DNA of 64,000 bases from the NCBI GenBank assembly GCA_040768665.1, contig JAXGMN010000025.1:139817-203816 (forward strand). The letters run 5' to 3'. Positions 34,254 to 42,822 of the stretch are shown piece after piece. The stretch is from JABWBD01 sp040768665. GTDB lineage: Bacteria > Planctomycetota > Planctomycetia > Pirellulales > Thermoguttaceae. Made by a program: the position numbers and the translations under genes. The notes below the pieces were generated by a model. The model was given only the letters and a program-made list of their open reading frames with translations, was not told the origin of the DNA and made no database searches. How positions within the stretch are numbered: position 1 is the first letter of the stretch; every line of letters starts with the position of its first letter.

Positions 34254-35627
34254 ATGACACGAGAACAGAACACTTCCCACTCTCAGTCCGAAACCCCGTC
34301 GCGTCGCGACATTCTGAAGTACGGCGGCGCCGTCGTCGCCGGCTCCGCACTGCCTGGTATCTCCGTTCCCCGCGTCCACGCCGCCGAGGACAACACGATC
34401 CGGCTGGCGTTGATCGGCTGCGGAGGGCGGGGCAACGGCGCCGTGGCCAACGCCTTCCAAGCCCCCGGCGGCCCGATCAAGCTGGTGGCCATGGCCGACG
34501 TCGTCGATCGCAAGCTGGCGGCTTCACATGCCAATCTCACCAAGCTCGATCCCCGAAAGGTCGACGTCCCGCCGGAACGGAGGTTCGTCGGATTCGATGC
34601 CTACAAGAAAGCGATCGACTGCCTCCGGCCCGGCGACGTGGCCCTGTTGACCACACGTGCCGCATTCCGTCCCTTGCACCTGGAATATGCGGTCCAAAAG
34701 GGCATCAACGCCTTCTTTGAAAAGTCGTTCGCGACAGATCCTGTGGGCGTCCGGCGGATGCTCAAGGCTGCCGAAGAAGGCGAGAAGAAGAACCTCAAGC
34801 TCGCCGCGGGCACCATGTGCCGCCACTCGAAAAACCGCCAGGAATTGATCAAACGGATCCGCGACGGAGAGATGGGCCAGATCCAGCTCCTCCGCGCCTA
34901 CCGCACCGAGCACTTCGGCGGCCTGGGACGAAAGCCGGAAGGCGAAAACGAGATCTTCTGGCAGCTCCGCAGCATCTTCCATCTCTATTGGGTTTCGGCT
35001 GGGCTCTGGTCCGAGGCCGATATCCACCAGATCGACGAGATGTGCTGGATCAAGAACGCCTGGCCGGTCTCGGCGCACGGTGTCGGCGGGCGGGCCGCCA
35101 ACAGCACCGACTGCGGCCAGAACCTGGATAGTTGCGCCGCCGAGTGGACCTTCGCGGACGGCACCAAAGCCTACTACGTGATGCGCAACCTGCCCAACTG
35201 CCACAGCGAGTTCGCCACGTACATCCACGGCGCCAAGTGCGGCGCGCAGTTCTCCGGCAAGATCCACGCCGCCACCACCCGCCTCTACAAAGATCAGCGA
35301 TTCGTCGCGGACAACATCGCCTGGGAAGCACCGCCCGAGGAAATCAGTCCCTGGCAGGCCGAGTGGAACGTCTTTCTCGACGCCATTCGCAACGACCGCC
35401 CGCACAACGAAGCACGTCAGGCCGCCCTGTCGCAGTTGGCCGACATCATGGGCCGCGCGGCGATCCACATGGGCCGGGTCATCACGTTCGATGAGGTCAT
35501 GGCCTCCAACTTCGAGTGGGTTTCCGGCGGCGTCGACAATTTCAATGAAAACAGTCCCCCGCCGGTGGTCGCCGACGCCGAAGGGCATTACCCGGTGCCC
35601 GTCCCCGGCCAGTGGGTCGAGATCTGA
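34254..35627 (+). CDS. Tat-exported Gfo/Idh/MocA-family oxidoreductase
   Basis: 457 residues. The N-terminus carries a Tat signal (SRRDILKYGGAVVAGSALPG, ending VHAAED). The NAD-binding fold follows: IRLALIGCGGRGNGAV (GxGxxG variant), VAMADVVDRKLAA and NAFFEKSFATDP, which keeps the catalytic Lys of EKP although Pro is Ser. The C-terminal domain includes DIHQIDEMCWIKNAWP. These exported sugar dehydrogenase-like enzymes are numerous in planctomycetes and are thought to modify carbohydrates. The particular substrate is not identifiable. It follows the trp cluster by 128 bases and is probably its own unit. Confidence 0.9.
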   Translation: MTREQNTSHSQSETPSRRDILKYGGAVVAGSALPGISVPRVHAAEDNTIRLALIGCGGRGNGAVANAFQAPGGPIKLVAMADVVDRKLAASHANLTKLDPRKVDVPPERRFVGFDAYKKAIDCLRPGDVALLTTRAAFRPLHLEYAVQKGINAFFEKSFATDPVGVRRMLKAAEEGEKKNLKLAAGTMCRHSKNRQELIKRIRDGEMGQIQLLRAYRTEHFGGLGRKPEGENEIFWQLRSIFHLYWVSAGLWSEADIHQIDEMCWIKNAWPVSAHGVGGRAANSTDCGQNLDSCAAEWTFADGTKAYYVMRNLPNCHSEFATYIHGAKCGAQFSGKIHAATTRLYKDQRFVADNIAWEAPPEEISPWQAEWNVFLDAIRNDRPHNEARQAALSQLADIMGRAAIHMGRVITFDEVMASNFEWVSGGVDNFNENSPPPVVADAEGHYPVPVPGQWVEI

Positions 35628-35979
35628 TTCCCTCAATACGCAAGACCGTCCACCTCAACCGGACCCCTGCCGGTTTATCCCAATTGTTCCGAGATTTGGT
35701 TGGATTTGTCCGATGGTGAAGGGGGCAACAGGTTCCGGTGGTTTGAGAAGGCGAGCAGCGGCGTCAAGCAAACGGTATTCGAAGTTTCGGACCGACGCAC
35801 AAAGCGTTTGTGGCAGCAACGATTCCTTGGCACCCCAGCAGAGTGCATCGCCAATTCAAAGGATATGCACTCATGTACTCGGTACTCCGTACTCTCCGCC
35901 CCATCGACCATGACGGCTCAAACTGAAAAAAGAACACCGCGATTCACTCCGGTGCGGCGATGATTGGCAGCGAAATCCC

Positions 35980-36084
35980 GTTTCACAATTCGGGAAAAGG
36001 GCCGCCGCCGGGCTTGCCCGCTGGAAGCCACGATTGGCGGCTAGAACGCGAGCGCACGGCTACGAAAACTCCACGAATTGTGAA
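35980..36084 (+). repeat. Dispersed intergenic repeat, copy 2
   Basis: The first about 70 bases match copy 1 (11942-12016, opposite strand). They begin GTTTCACAATTCG, contain GGCCGCCGCCGGGCTTGC and CTGGAAGCCACGATTGG, and end GGCTAGAACGC. About 20 bases later comes CCACGAATTGTGAA, the complement of the TTCACAATTCG that opens the repeat, so this copy has inverted ends. A shorter match, CTTGCCCGCTGGAAGCC, lies near 58998-59014. Confidence 0.65.
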
Positions 36085-36218
36085 GGCTCATTTAGAAACG
36101 CCGCGCATGCGCCCCAGCGGCCCGAAGGAAAGCTCTCCCCTGGCAGGGGACGGCCCTGACGGGGCCAGAGTCGAGAGCCCAGGGAAGTCCGCGCAGCCCT
36201 GGGGTCAATAGGTGAACG

Positions 36219-36345
36219 ACGTAACCGTTCACGGGGCGGAGGAGAGGGGGACAGGTCCATGTTTTCGGCCAACGTCTTTGTCGCCAAAATGCGCGCAATG
36301 GCCGAAAAATGGACCAGTCCCCGACCACCCCGTGAACGGTTACGT
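36219..36345 (+). repeat. Palindromic element 4 (A.A type) with unique arms
   Basis: Arms ACGTAACCGTTCACGGGG (36219-36236) and CCCCGTGAACGGTTACGT (36328-36345) are perfect complements. Cores GGGGACAGGTCC and GGACCAGTCCCC follow, then an inner stem of TTTTCGGCCA against TGGCCGAAAA. The arms match no other copy in the window. Confidence 0.78.
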
Positions 36346-36453
36346 GAACGACGGACCAGGCCCAACGGGCCGTCACCCGTCGACTTTCCTCGCCAAGGTG
36401 GTCGCGAAAGTGGTTTCGATCTCCTCTTTAGGCTGATCCGCCTGAGCCCGTGG

Positions 36454-38346
36454 TCACGCTTTAGAGTCCCGTTCAGTCTGGCCCAGAGCTTCCCTGGCAT
36501 GAACGCGAACCGCGATGTCTCGATCGTTGGAGGCGTCCTTCAGAGCTGGCAGCGCCGCTATTGCATTAGGACCGATACTCCCCAAGGCGTCTGCCGCGGC
36601 AATTCGCTGGACCGGCGATCCGCTTCGAAGGAGTTCGATGAACATCGGAACGAATTGGCCTGCAACATTGCCCATGTGTCCGAGTGCCCGAATGGCCCGA
36701 CTTCGGATCAAGAGGTCAGGATCCTGCACGGCTTGGTTAAGGAGTGGGATTGCTTCGGACCCGATTCTCCCGAGAACGAAGGGGGTTTCACGTCCGGCTT
36801 CTGGGTCTTTCATAATCTCGAACAGACGTGGTATTGCTGCTGCCGCATCGGGACCAAGGTCCGCCAGAATTCCTATCAGGTCGGGCCGCTCCCAGGAACT
36901 GATGTTATCGAGCTCTTCAATAATCGTGGGCAAAATGATTCTTGCGTTTCGGCTAGTTTGTCGCAGAGCCGCGATGGCCGCGGTTCGCAGATCGTGCTCC
37001 TCGAAGTCGATTCCTTCAGCCAGGATGGGCACCAACTCACTTCTCCCTGGTTCCACTTCGGCAACGGCAATGGCTGCCTCAAGCCGCACGGAGAGGTTCT
37101 CGTGGTCCAAGTTCTGCCGCAGTGCCGAAATGGCTCGCTCCGTCTCCTTCCCCATGTCTCTCAGGCTCAAGGCGGCCGAGGCACGGATCATTGGATCACT
37201 CACCTCCAGCATTCCGAGCAGTTCGGGCCACGCTGCCAGGGCAACGTCTTCGCGATTCTCAAAAACCCAGCGGGCGGAGTTACGTACGTGGCGATTGCCG
37301 TCCTGTAATGCCCGGATCACAAGCGGGACAGCCAAAGGAGACTTTATGAAGTACAGACTCGACACCGCTTGACAACGGACCGCCGAAGATTCGTCATCCA
37401 GCCCTTCGGCCAGAGTGGGAATCACCGCAGGGGAGCGGCTCCAACCGAGGGCGTGGAGTATCGAGACCCGGACCGTCGGATGCTCATTTCTGAGTGCCTC
37501 TCGCAAGGCAGGCAGGGCCTTTGGAGCAATCCGGTCAAGTCCCGAGAATTCGAGGGCCGTGATGTGCTCTCTTTCCGTCGCATACTCCACGAAGATGGGG
37601 ACGATCCCGGGATGATCCGGTTCATACATCGACAGAGTCTGGGCCACTTCCAAGCGGACTTTGGCATTTGCGTCGCCCAATCGAGCCACCAGGAGGGGAA
37701 CAATCTCCTCAGCTTGGAAGTGCTTTGGGAATTGTCGTACAAGCTTTGCCCAGAAGCCGTCGTCGTCGTATTCCGATATCTTCACCGGAAGCGGGAACAT
37801 CGGGTCCATCTTCGGAGCAAGCTCGAACAGAATCCGTCCGGCTGTCTCAGCTACCCGGGGTTCCCGGTCCGTCTTCAGCACTTCAGCAAGGATCGGGAAT
37901 GCCTCACGAAAGGCAGGGATCAGTTCAGGCCTGAACCGGGGCTTGAATACGCCAATGCCGTACATGGTTGTGGCCGCCCCGATTCGCACACGTCGATCTT
38001 CGTGCTTCAGAGCCAGCGTTAACGCCCGTACGGTTGCCGGGCTGCCGATCGCGTCCAATTCGATGCACGCCGACACCCCGTAGTCCTCTCTGAGGGCCTC
38101 GACGAGCCCCGGCACGGCGGCGTCCCCAAAATGGCGAAACATCCACTGCTCGCCCAAGTCGTACACGTCGCGGTCGTAATCCCGACTGTTGAACGCGGCC
38201 AGCCAATAGCTCATCGGCTTGCCGGCATAGATCGGTTCCTCAGCATCACGAGCCTGGATTTCATTCAGCAACACAGAAGGACCTTCAAGCAGGCCCGCAA
38301 GAGGCAGCACGCTTGCGGCCTTCAGAAAGTCGCGTCGGTTCTTCAT
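36454..38346 (-). CDS. Tat-exported HEAT-repeat protein
   Basis: 630 residues with a Tat signal (NRRDFLKAASVLPLAGLL). After YAGKPMSYWLAAFNSRDYD the protein consists of about 12 HEAT/PBS-lyase-type repeats of some 37 residues. Examples are VPLLVARLGDANAKVRLEVA, ALREALRNEHPTVRVSILHA and LVIRALQDGNRHVRNSARW. The last reads LKDASNDRDIAVRVHAREAL. It is a helical solenoid probably used as a periplasmic protein-binding scaffold. No catalytic residues are apparent. Confidence 0.88.
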   Translation of the reverse strand: MKNRRDFLKAASVLPLAGLLEGPSVLLNEIQARDAEEPIYAGKPMSYWLAAFNSRDYDRDVYDLGEQWMFRHFGDAAVPGLVEALREDYGVSACIELDAIGSPATVRALTLALKHEDRRVRIGAATTMYGIGVFKPRFRPELIPAFREAFPILAEVLKTDREPRVAETAGRILFELAPKMDPMFPLPVKISEYDDDGFWAKLVRQFPKHFQAEEIVPLLVARLGDANAKVRLEVAQTLSMYEPDHPGIVPIFVEYATEREHITALEFSGLDRIAPKALPALREALRNEHPTVRVSILHALGWSRSPAVIPTLAEGLDDESSAVRCQAVSSLYFIKSPLAVPLVIRALQDGNRHVRNSARWVFENREDVALAAWPELLGMLEVSDPMIRASAALSLRDMGKETERAISALRQNLDHENLSVRLEAAIAVAEVEPGRSELVPILAEGIDFEEHDLRTAAIAALRQTSRNARIILPTIIEELDNISSWERPDLIGILADLGPDAAAAIPRLFEIMKDPEAGRETPFVLGRIGSEAIPLLNQAVQDPDLLIRSRAIRALGHMGNVAGQFVPMFIELLRSGSPVQRIAAADALGSIGPNAIAALPALKDASNDRDIAVRVHAREALGQTERDSKA

Positions 38347-38921
38347 CGGCTTTGCATCTCCTGTTGCTTGGACAGTTGCTGGACACCCGCTGGATTTCCG
38401 AGGTTCATGCCCTTCGCGGCACCACAGACGATACCCGCTTTCTTTGCCAGCAGCGGGTCAGTGCAGAAGTCGCTAGCCCCTTACGTCCTTCCGAAATGCG
38501 AGCAAGACGCAACGCGTGCGGGGCACCGCGCTGCACCTCCGCCTGGGCGACGGGAAGGTGTGGTTCGAGGAGGATTGGACCGAGGCATCAGCAAGGACTT
38601 GATCGCCGCCGGCATTCCGCCCGAAGAAAGTGTGCTGGCCTTCCACTCGCCCGAGCCGCGATTGCTGGCGGAAACCGGCACCCGGGATACGCCCACATCC
38701 GCGGAGATCGCCTCTCGGCATGACCTCCCCCCTGGAATCGAGGGGCAGATAAGTCTATCCTATCGTGGGGCGTGTCATCGTTGACCGTTGGAAGGAAAAA
38801 GAGAGGGCCTCTTGGTCAGTTGCCTGCCGGTTGGTGCGGGCCACTCTGAGCCAAACTCGACAATCCTCGCCCAGAACACCGCGGTCGTCGGCCACAAGCA
38901 CCCTTCGAGAGAGGTAATCGC
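38347..38921. other. Gene-poor stretch with a broken xisI copy
   Basis: 575 bases between the HEAT gene start and xisH. Positions 38495-38690 hold the C-terminal half of an xisI-like gene with a frameshift (listed separately). The other parts show no recognisable gene. Confidence 0.5.
38495..38690 (+). pseudogene. Truncated, frameshifted xisI-like fragment
   Basis: Frame 2 reads GTALHLRLGDGKVWFEEDWT, which is the mid-part of XisI-family proteins. Frame 1 continues GISKDLIAAGIPPEESVLAF then HSPEPR, the C-terminal part. The switch occurs around 38580-38585, where one G appears lost (GAGGC instead of GAGGGC). The N-terminal half is missing. It lies just upstream of an intact xisH-xisI pair, so it is probably left over from a duplicated or earlier cassette. 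Confidence 0.65.
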
Positions 38922-39338
38922 ATGTCCCGGCGAGATACGCATCATCGAGCAGTTGTCCACGCCCTGCAAAAGGATCAGTGGATCATCACAGACGATCCAC
39001 TGACCCTCGAATTTGCCGGCAAGTTGATCGGCATCGACTTGGCGGCGGAAAAGCTGTTGGCTGCAGAGCGCAACGGTCATAGAATTGCCGTCGAGGTCAA
39101 GTCGTTTCAGGGCAGTTCCGATCTTGCCGAGTTTCATACTGCGGTCGGGCAGTTTCTCAATTACCGGCATGCGCTCGGCAAGAGCATGTCCGAACGAACG
39201 CTGTATCTAGCTGTTCCCGGGGAAACGTTTCTTGGGTTCTTCCAAGAGCGGGACGTGCAGGAAATCCTCGAAACCCATCGGATCAGATTGTTGGTCTTTG
39301 ACCCGCACAGTGAGGAGATCATCCAATGGATCGAATGA
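38922..39338 (+). CDS. xisH: XisH-family protein
   Basis: 138 residues. The sequence fits the XisH family: HRAVVHALQKDQWIITDDPL, LIGIDLAAEKLLAAERNGHR, IAVEVKSFQGSSDLAEFHTA and VGQFLNYRHAL. Asp in GIDLAAE and Glu/Lys in VEVKSF form a PD-(D/E)XK-like site. In Anabaena, XisH and XisI are required with XisF for excision of the fdxN element. Many genomes carry the pair without such an element, so its role there is unclear and may be toxin-antitoxin-like. Its 3' end overlaps the xisI start by 13 bases. Confidence 0.92.
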   Translation: MSRRDTHHRAVVHALQKDQWIITDDPLTLEFAGKLIGIDLAAEKLLAAERNGHRIAVEVKSFQGSSDLAEFHTAVGQFLNYRHALGKSMSERTLYLAVPGETFLGFFQERDVQEILETHRIRLLVFDPHSEEIIQWIE

Positions 39339-39652
39339 ACCAGTACCATGCCGCGGTCGGACAACTCATCTGGCAATACGCCACCGAGTGGCAGCCGCGC
39401 GACGGGACCCGGCTGGAAGCGGTGACAGACGGGGAGCACGGCCATTACTTGATCGTTCGCTTCGGCTGGAAGGAAGGCCGGTTTGTGCATGCCTGTCTGG
39501 TGCATTTCACCATCCGCGGCAGGGAAGTGCACCTCCTGAAGAATGATACGGAAATCGAGTGGGATCGCGAATTGATCGATCGCGGCATCGCCCCCGAAGA
39601 CATCGTGCTGGCATTTCGTCAGACAGCCGATCAACAGGCAGCTTCGACTTGA
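39326..39652 (+). CDS. xisI: XisI-family protein
   Basis: 108 residues. Family text is YHAAVGQLIWQYATEWQP, LIVRFGWKEGRFVHACLVHF, REVHLLKNDTEIEWDRELID and RGIAPEDIVLAFRQ. The start codon lies inside the xisH 3' end, so the two are co-translated. XisI is the usual partner of XisH. No serine or tyrosine recombinase (XisF-like) is in the window, so an excision role cannot be supported here. Confidence 0.92.
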   Translation: MDRMNQYHAAVGQLIWQYATEWQPRDGTRLEAVTDGEHGHYLIVRFGWKEGRFVHACLVHFTIRGREVHLLKNDTEIEWDRELIDRGIAPEDIVLAFRQTADQQAAST

Positions 39653-39811
39653 ATCCCCGATAACCGCCCCCATTTACGCCGCGGAACGTGCGAACGTCAA
39701 CGGCGCCGCCGGCCATCACAGCCCTCAGTTCCGGTTGACGTTAGGGCTCCTGCGCGGGAGGATCGCGGTTTTCCTTGAAGGCATTGAGTACAACGCCCAA
39801 TTGGGAAAATA

Positions 39812-40189
39812 CTACCGCCCGGCTGACCGCTCCCGGCTGTTTCGCAGCCAGTATCGGTAGTCTTCGATGATCTCACGGTTCAGAGCATCCTCGGAGACCT
39901 CGACATCGGACAGCGGGAAATCGCCGTCCAAGTGTTCCCCGAAAACGTTGCACAGCACACCAAGCACCGGATCGATCTCGTGGCGGATACCGCAGACCAA
40001 TACCCGACCACGCCGTGTGCCGTCTTCGTCGCATTTTTCGCCCTCGAAGCAGCTCTTCCCAAGCATCGCACGGAGGTGGTCCCGATAGATCAAAAGACTG
40101 TCCACGTTCACTTCCGGCAACGGCTGGTCGCTTCCAAGGCCGAACACCGCGCGAACACGATCCAACTGGTTGTTCCAGGAGAGACTCAT
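39812..40189 (-). CDS. Hypothetical protein, 5' region separated by IS701 insertion
   Basis: 125 residues from the ATG at 40189 (an in-frame TTG lies 12 bases upstream). It starts MSLSWNNQLDRVRAVFGLGS and contains PLPEVNVDSLLIYRDHL, a pattern I associate with a family of small planctomycete/cyanobacterial proteins of unknown role. It ends NREIIEDYRYWLRNSRERS. The IS701-family element sits 17 bases upstream of the ATG. Joining the two flanks reconstructs an upstream sequence from the DUF4926 gene side, so these genes may once have formed one minus-strand unit. Confidence 0.65.
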   Translation of the reverse strand: MSLSWNNQLDRVRAVFGLGSDQPLPEVNVDSLLIYRDHLRAMLGKSCFEGEKCDEDGTRRGRVLVCGIRHEIDPVLGVLCNVFGEHLDGDFPLSDVEVSEDALNREIIEDYRYWLRNSRERSAGR

Positions 40190-40205
40190 TTCTGCACTCA
40201 ATTAG

Positions 40206-41716
40206 TTTGACTGTAGCTTGACATTGACTGACTGTAACTCTTTTGGTATTCAGCCTTTCCTCACATTTCGAGTGCAGGAAAGGAGGAGCCGATGGAACGG
40301 CGATTTGATGTGCGATTGGAGGAACTGTTGGAAGATGCGGTTTTGGATCCCCGGATACCGAAAGGGATGCTGGACCGTTTGGAGCAATTCGTCGAACCCT
40401 ACGCAGCACGTTTGACGAGCAGCGAGCAACAAGGACACGTGCGGGAGTATGTGTCTGGTCTGTGTTCGGATGTCAAACGGAAGAATTCCGAGATGATCGC
40501 TTACCTCCACGACCAGGAGCGGCATGCGCTGCAGAAGTTCATCGGCCAGTCGCCGTGGGACGATCGTCCGCTGATCGGAGAACTGGCGCGACAAGTCGGT
40601 GCGGAGTTGGGCGAGCCCGATGGCGTGCTCGTTTTCGACCCGTCGGGGTTCAAGAAACAAGGAAAAAGCTCGGTCGGGGTGGCGCGACAATGGTGCGGGC
40701 GTCTGGGAAAAATCGACAACTGCCAGGTGGGTATATACTTGGGGTATGTTTCTCGAAAGGAGCATGCCCTGGTGGACACGCGGCTGTACTTGAACAAAGA
40801 GTGGGCGAAAGACAAGAAGCGGCGGAAGAAGTGCGGTGTTCCCGCCGCGATTCGCTTTCGCACGCGGCACGCGCTGGCCCTGGAGATGCTTGCGGAGCAC
40901 GGGAAAGCCTTGCCTCACGGCTGGATTGCCGGAGACGACGAAATGGGGCGTAGCTCGGCATTTCGGCGAGATTTGCGGTCGTTGGGAGAACGGTATCTGC
41001 TCGCCGTGCCATCGAACACGTTGGTGCGCGATCTGGATGCGCCGTCGCCGGAATACTGTGGTCGCGGACGGCGGCCGCAGATTCCCTATGTCCGCGTGGA
41101 TCGGTGGTGTGCGGCGTTGCCGGAGAACGCCTGGATGACGATCGAGGTGCGTGACGGCGCTCGCGGCCCGCTGGCGGTGCAGGCCGTGAAGACACGCGTC
41201 CAGGCGAAGAGCGATCGACGTCGCAACGGTCCCGAAGAGCTGTTGGTGGTGGTGCGCGAGGAGCAGAGCGATGGTACGATGAAGCACGATTACCACCTCG
41301 CGAACGCGGCGCCCGAAACGCCGCTGGCCGAATTCACCCGTGTCGTCAAGGCCGAGCATCGGATCGAGGAGTGCCTCGAGCGTGCGAAAGGCGAAGCGGG
41401 GCTTGCCCAATATCAGGTCCGCAATTGGCGTGGGTGGCACCACCATCAAACACTCTCGTTGTTGGCCGCATGGTTCCTGACGCAAGAAGACATGCGGGGG
41501 AAAAAAATACACCCCAGCACTCACTGTTCCACGTGTTCGCACCATCCTGGCCTCATTGCTCACTCGCGCCCTCGACTGCGGTTCGCCGGACTATATCAAG
41601 CGGCACAATACCCGGGTGATGCAGCGGAACGAATGTGCCTACGCATACCACTGGAAATCACGTAATCGCTTGGCTCCTCGAAGGTTCAGTCAACGGAAAT
41701 AGCGGCTACAGTCAAA
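40206..41716 (+). mobile_element. Complete IS701-family insertion sequence with TTAG target duplication
   Basis: Terminal inverted repeats TTTGACTGTAGC (40206-40217) and GCTACAGTCAAA (41705-41716) bound a 1511-base element containing one transposase. TTAG at 40202-40205 and again at 41717-41720 is the expected 4-base target duplication for this family (YTAR-type). The intact transposase, matching ends and duplication suggest a recent insertion. It separates the 39812-40189 gene from 41781-42340. Confidence 0.9.
40292..41665 (+). CDS. IS701-family DDE transposase
   Basis: 457 residues. Typical IS701 text is VREYVSGLCSDVKRKNSEMI, QKFIGQSPWDDRPLIGELAR and GVLVFDPSGFKKQGKSSVGV (first Asp), followed by QWCGRLGKIDNCQVGIYLGY. 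GWIAGDDEMGRSSAFRRDL supplies the second Asp. HRIEECLERAKGEAGLAQYQ with VRNWRGWHHHQTLSLLA supplies the Glu region. The frame is complete and uninterrupted within the inverted repeats, so the element may be active. Confidence 0.93.
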   Translation: MERRFDVRLEELLEDAVLDPRIPKGMLDRLEQFVEPYAARLTSSEQQGHVREYVSGLCSDVKRKNSEMIAYLHDQERHALQKFIGQSPWDDRPLIGELARQVGAELGEPDGVLVFDPSGFKKQGKSSVGVARQWCGRLGKIDNCQVGIYLGYVSRKEHALVDTRLYLNKEWAKDKKRRKKCGVPAAIRFRTRHALALEMLAEHGKALPHGWIAGDDEMGRSSAFRRDLRSLGERYLLAVPSNTLVRDLDAPSPEYCGRGRRPQIPYVRVDRWCAALPENAWMTIEVRDGARGPLAVQAVKTRVQAKSDRRRNGPEELLVVVREEQSDGTMKHDYHLANAAPETPLAEFTRVVKAEHRIEECLERAKGEAGLAQYQVRNWRGWHHHQTLSLLAAWFLTQEDMRGKKIHPSTHCSTCSHHPGLIAHSRPRLRFAGLYQAAQYPGDAAERMCLRIPLEIT

Positions 41717-41780
41717 TTAGTGGTGATCAGCCAATAACCGACCACCCATTCCAATCGGTTGCATCGCTTGGTTCTGACAC

Positions 41781-42005
41781 CTACGCGGTGCGTCGAGCAT
41801 GGAGTAGCTCACCGGCTGCGATTGGCCGAACATCGTCAGCACCAACGGTGACGAGGGCCACTGTCCGTCCGCCACCGTCAACGAATTCGACCTCGTATCC
41901 GCGACCACCTTTGTAAACATGCACGACCGTTCCCACATCTCCGCGGTTGAGTTTTTCGTGCGGCGGGTCGCAATCAAGTACGACGAGAGAATGTTCAGCA
42001 ATCAT
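41781..42005 (-). CDS. DUF4926-family small protein
   Basis: 74 residues. It reads EHSLVVLDCDPPHEKLNRGD, VGTVVHVYKGGRGYEVEFVD and TVALVTVGADDVRPI, the SH3-like pattern of DUF4926. Its ATG overlaps the stop of the upstream DUF6883 gene (ATGA). DUF6883 and DUF4926 proteins are often encoded together in accessory regions and may form a two-component toxin-antitoxin-like or immunity pair; this is inference. The IS701 insertion lies 64 bases downstream. Confidence 0.85.
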   Translation of the reverse strand: MIAEHSLVVLDCDPPHEKLNRGDVGTVVHVYKGGRGYEVEFVDGGGRTVALVTVGADDVRPIAAGELLHARRTA

Positions 42006-42340
42006 GTGTCTTCATCCGGATACGCTGTCACAAGTCGAGGCGGATCGTCGTTTTCAACGATCCAAACCGTCAATACATTTCCTGGGCGGCGGTTCGGGCG
42101 ACCAACCGATCCCGCCGCCTTGTATTTTATGCCGAATCGGGTTGTTTCAGCATCGAATTCACAGCAACCTCGTGCTATGGCCAGTAGGTCGTCCGCCAAC
42201 TCTTGCCACTGATCGCGCGCGTAGCCAAGCGAATGAAACCAGACCGCCTTGGAGCCGCCATCAGGATGCTCAAGGTTGAGCAAATAATCGCGGACCTTTT
42301 CGGTCGCGACTATCGCCTGATCTGCATTCGGGATTGGCAT
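42002..42340 (-). CDS. DUF6883-family protein
   Basis: 112 residues. It opens MPIPNADQAIVATEKVRDYL, then LNLEHPDGGSKAVWFHSLGY, and ends LTVWIVENDDPPRLVTAYPD. This fits DUF6883, including the N-terminal IPNA motif and the C-terminal PRLVTxYP. It is followed by DUF4926 with ATGA overlap. A 13-base-arm hairpin lies at 42363-42429, just 5' of its start. Biochemical function is unknown. Confidence 0.85.
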   Translation of the reverse strand: MPIPNADQAIVATEKVRDYLLNLEHPDGGSKAVWFHSLGYARDQWQELADDLLAIARGCCEFDAETTRFGIKYKAAGSVGRPNRRPGNVLTVWIVENDDPPRLVTAYPDEDT

Positions 42341-42822
42341 GTGTCTCTGATGGCAACGAATTGGTTTCTATCCCGGCCCCGGCAGCGAACCCCGGCTTGG
42401 AGGACCTTGGAGAGGGCGGGATAGAAACCCAGCCTGCCCACGGTGCTTGCTTGGCTTTCCCAAGCCCCGTACAGCATTTTAGCGCCGCCGGCACCACCAT
42501 GCAAGCAGAGAAGTCCCCGACGACACGCAGCCGGTCACGACGGTGGTGCCGCGGCGGCGCGACTCTCTTCCCGAGAGGTCGCGGACCCTCGCCGCCGAAC
42601 CGTCTGGGCGGCTCGATTCGGAAGTCGCCGGTCGTTTCCCCGGGGGCTTCATTGCACCGTTCCCGCAAAGGGGACACTCGTCGGCGACCGGGGGCAGGCA
42701 GCCGCGGTCTTCCCGCAAACCATGATCCCCGACCCGTTTCAACTGAAGTTCGCGCGGCGCGGACAAGCCGGCCGTAACGGCATTGCCTGTCCCTTTTACT
42801 CTACTCATCCGTGGTGCCTGGC
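42341..42822. other. Non-coding stretch with one hairpin
   Basis: 482 bases upstream of the DUF6883 gene and downstream of the 322-residue PD-(D/E)XK-like gene. It contains the inverted repeat at 42363-42429. A plus-strand frame of about 147 codons crosses it but is basic, Pro/Ser/Arg-rich and family-less, so it is not called. Confidence 0.5.
42363..42429. repeat. Inverted repeat with 13-base perfect arms
   Basis: GGTTTCTATCCCG (42363-42375) and CGGGATAGAAACC (42417-42429) are perfect complements with a 41-base GC-rich loop, plus near-extension by GCCC/GGGC. It does not have the GGGGACTGGC core. It could be a terminator for the upstream minus-strand gene or another hairpin element. Confidence 0.5.

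Larger units (their letters stand above)
35628..36453. other. Long non-coding stretch with repeats
   Basis: 826 bases between convergent genes. It carries dispersed repeat copy 2 (35980-36084) and a long-armed palindromic element (36219-36345). Frames crossing it show no family signature and run through the repeats. The rest (35640-35970) has no recognised content. Confidence 0.5.

Noticed and set aside
36259..37308. A 349-codon plus-strand frame
   Set aside because: It begins inside palindromic element 4 and then runs antisense to the HEAT-repeat gene.
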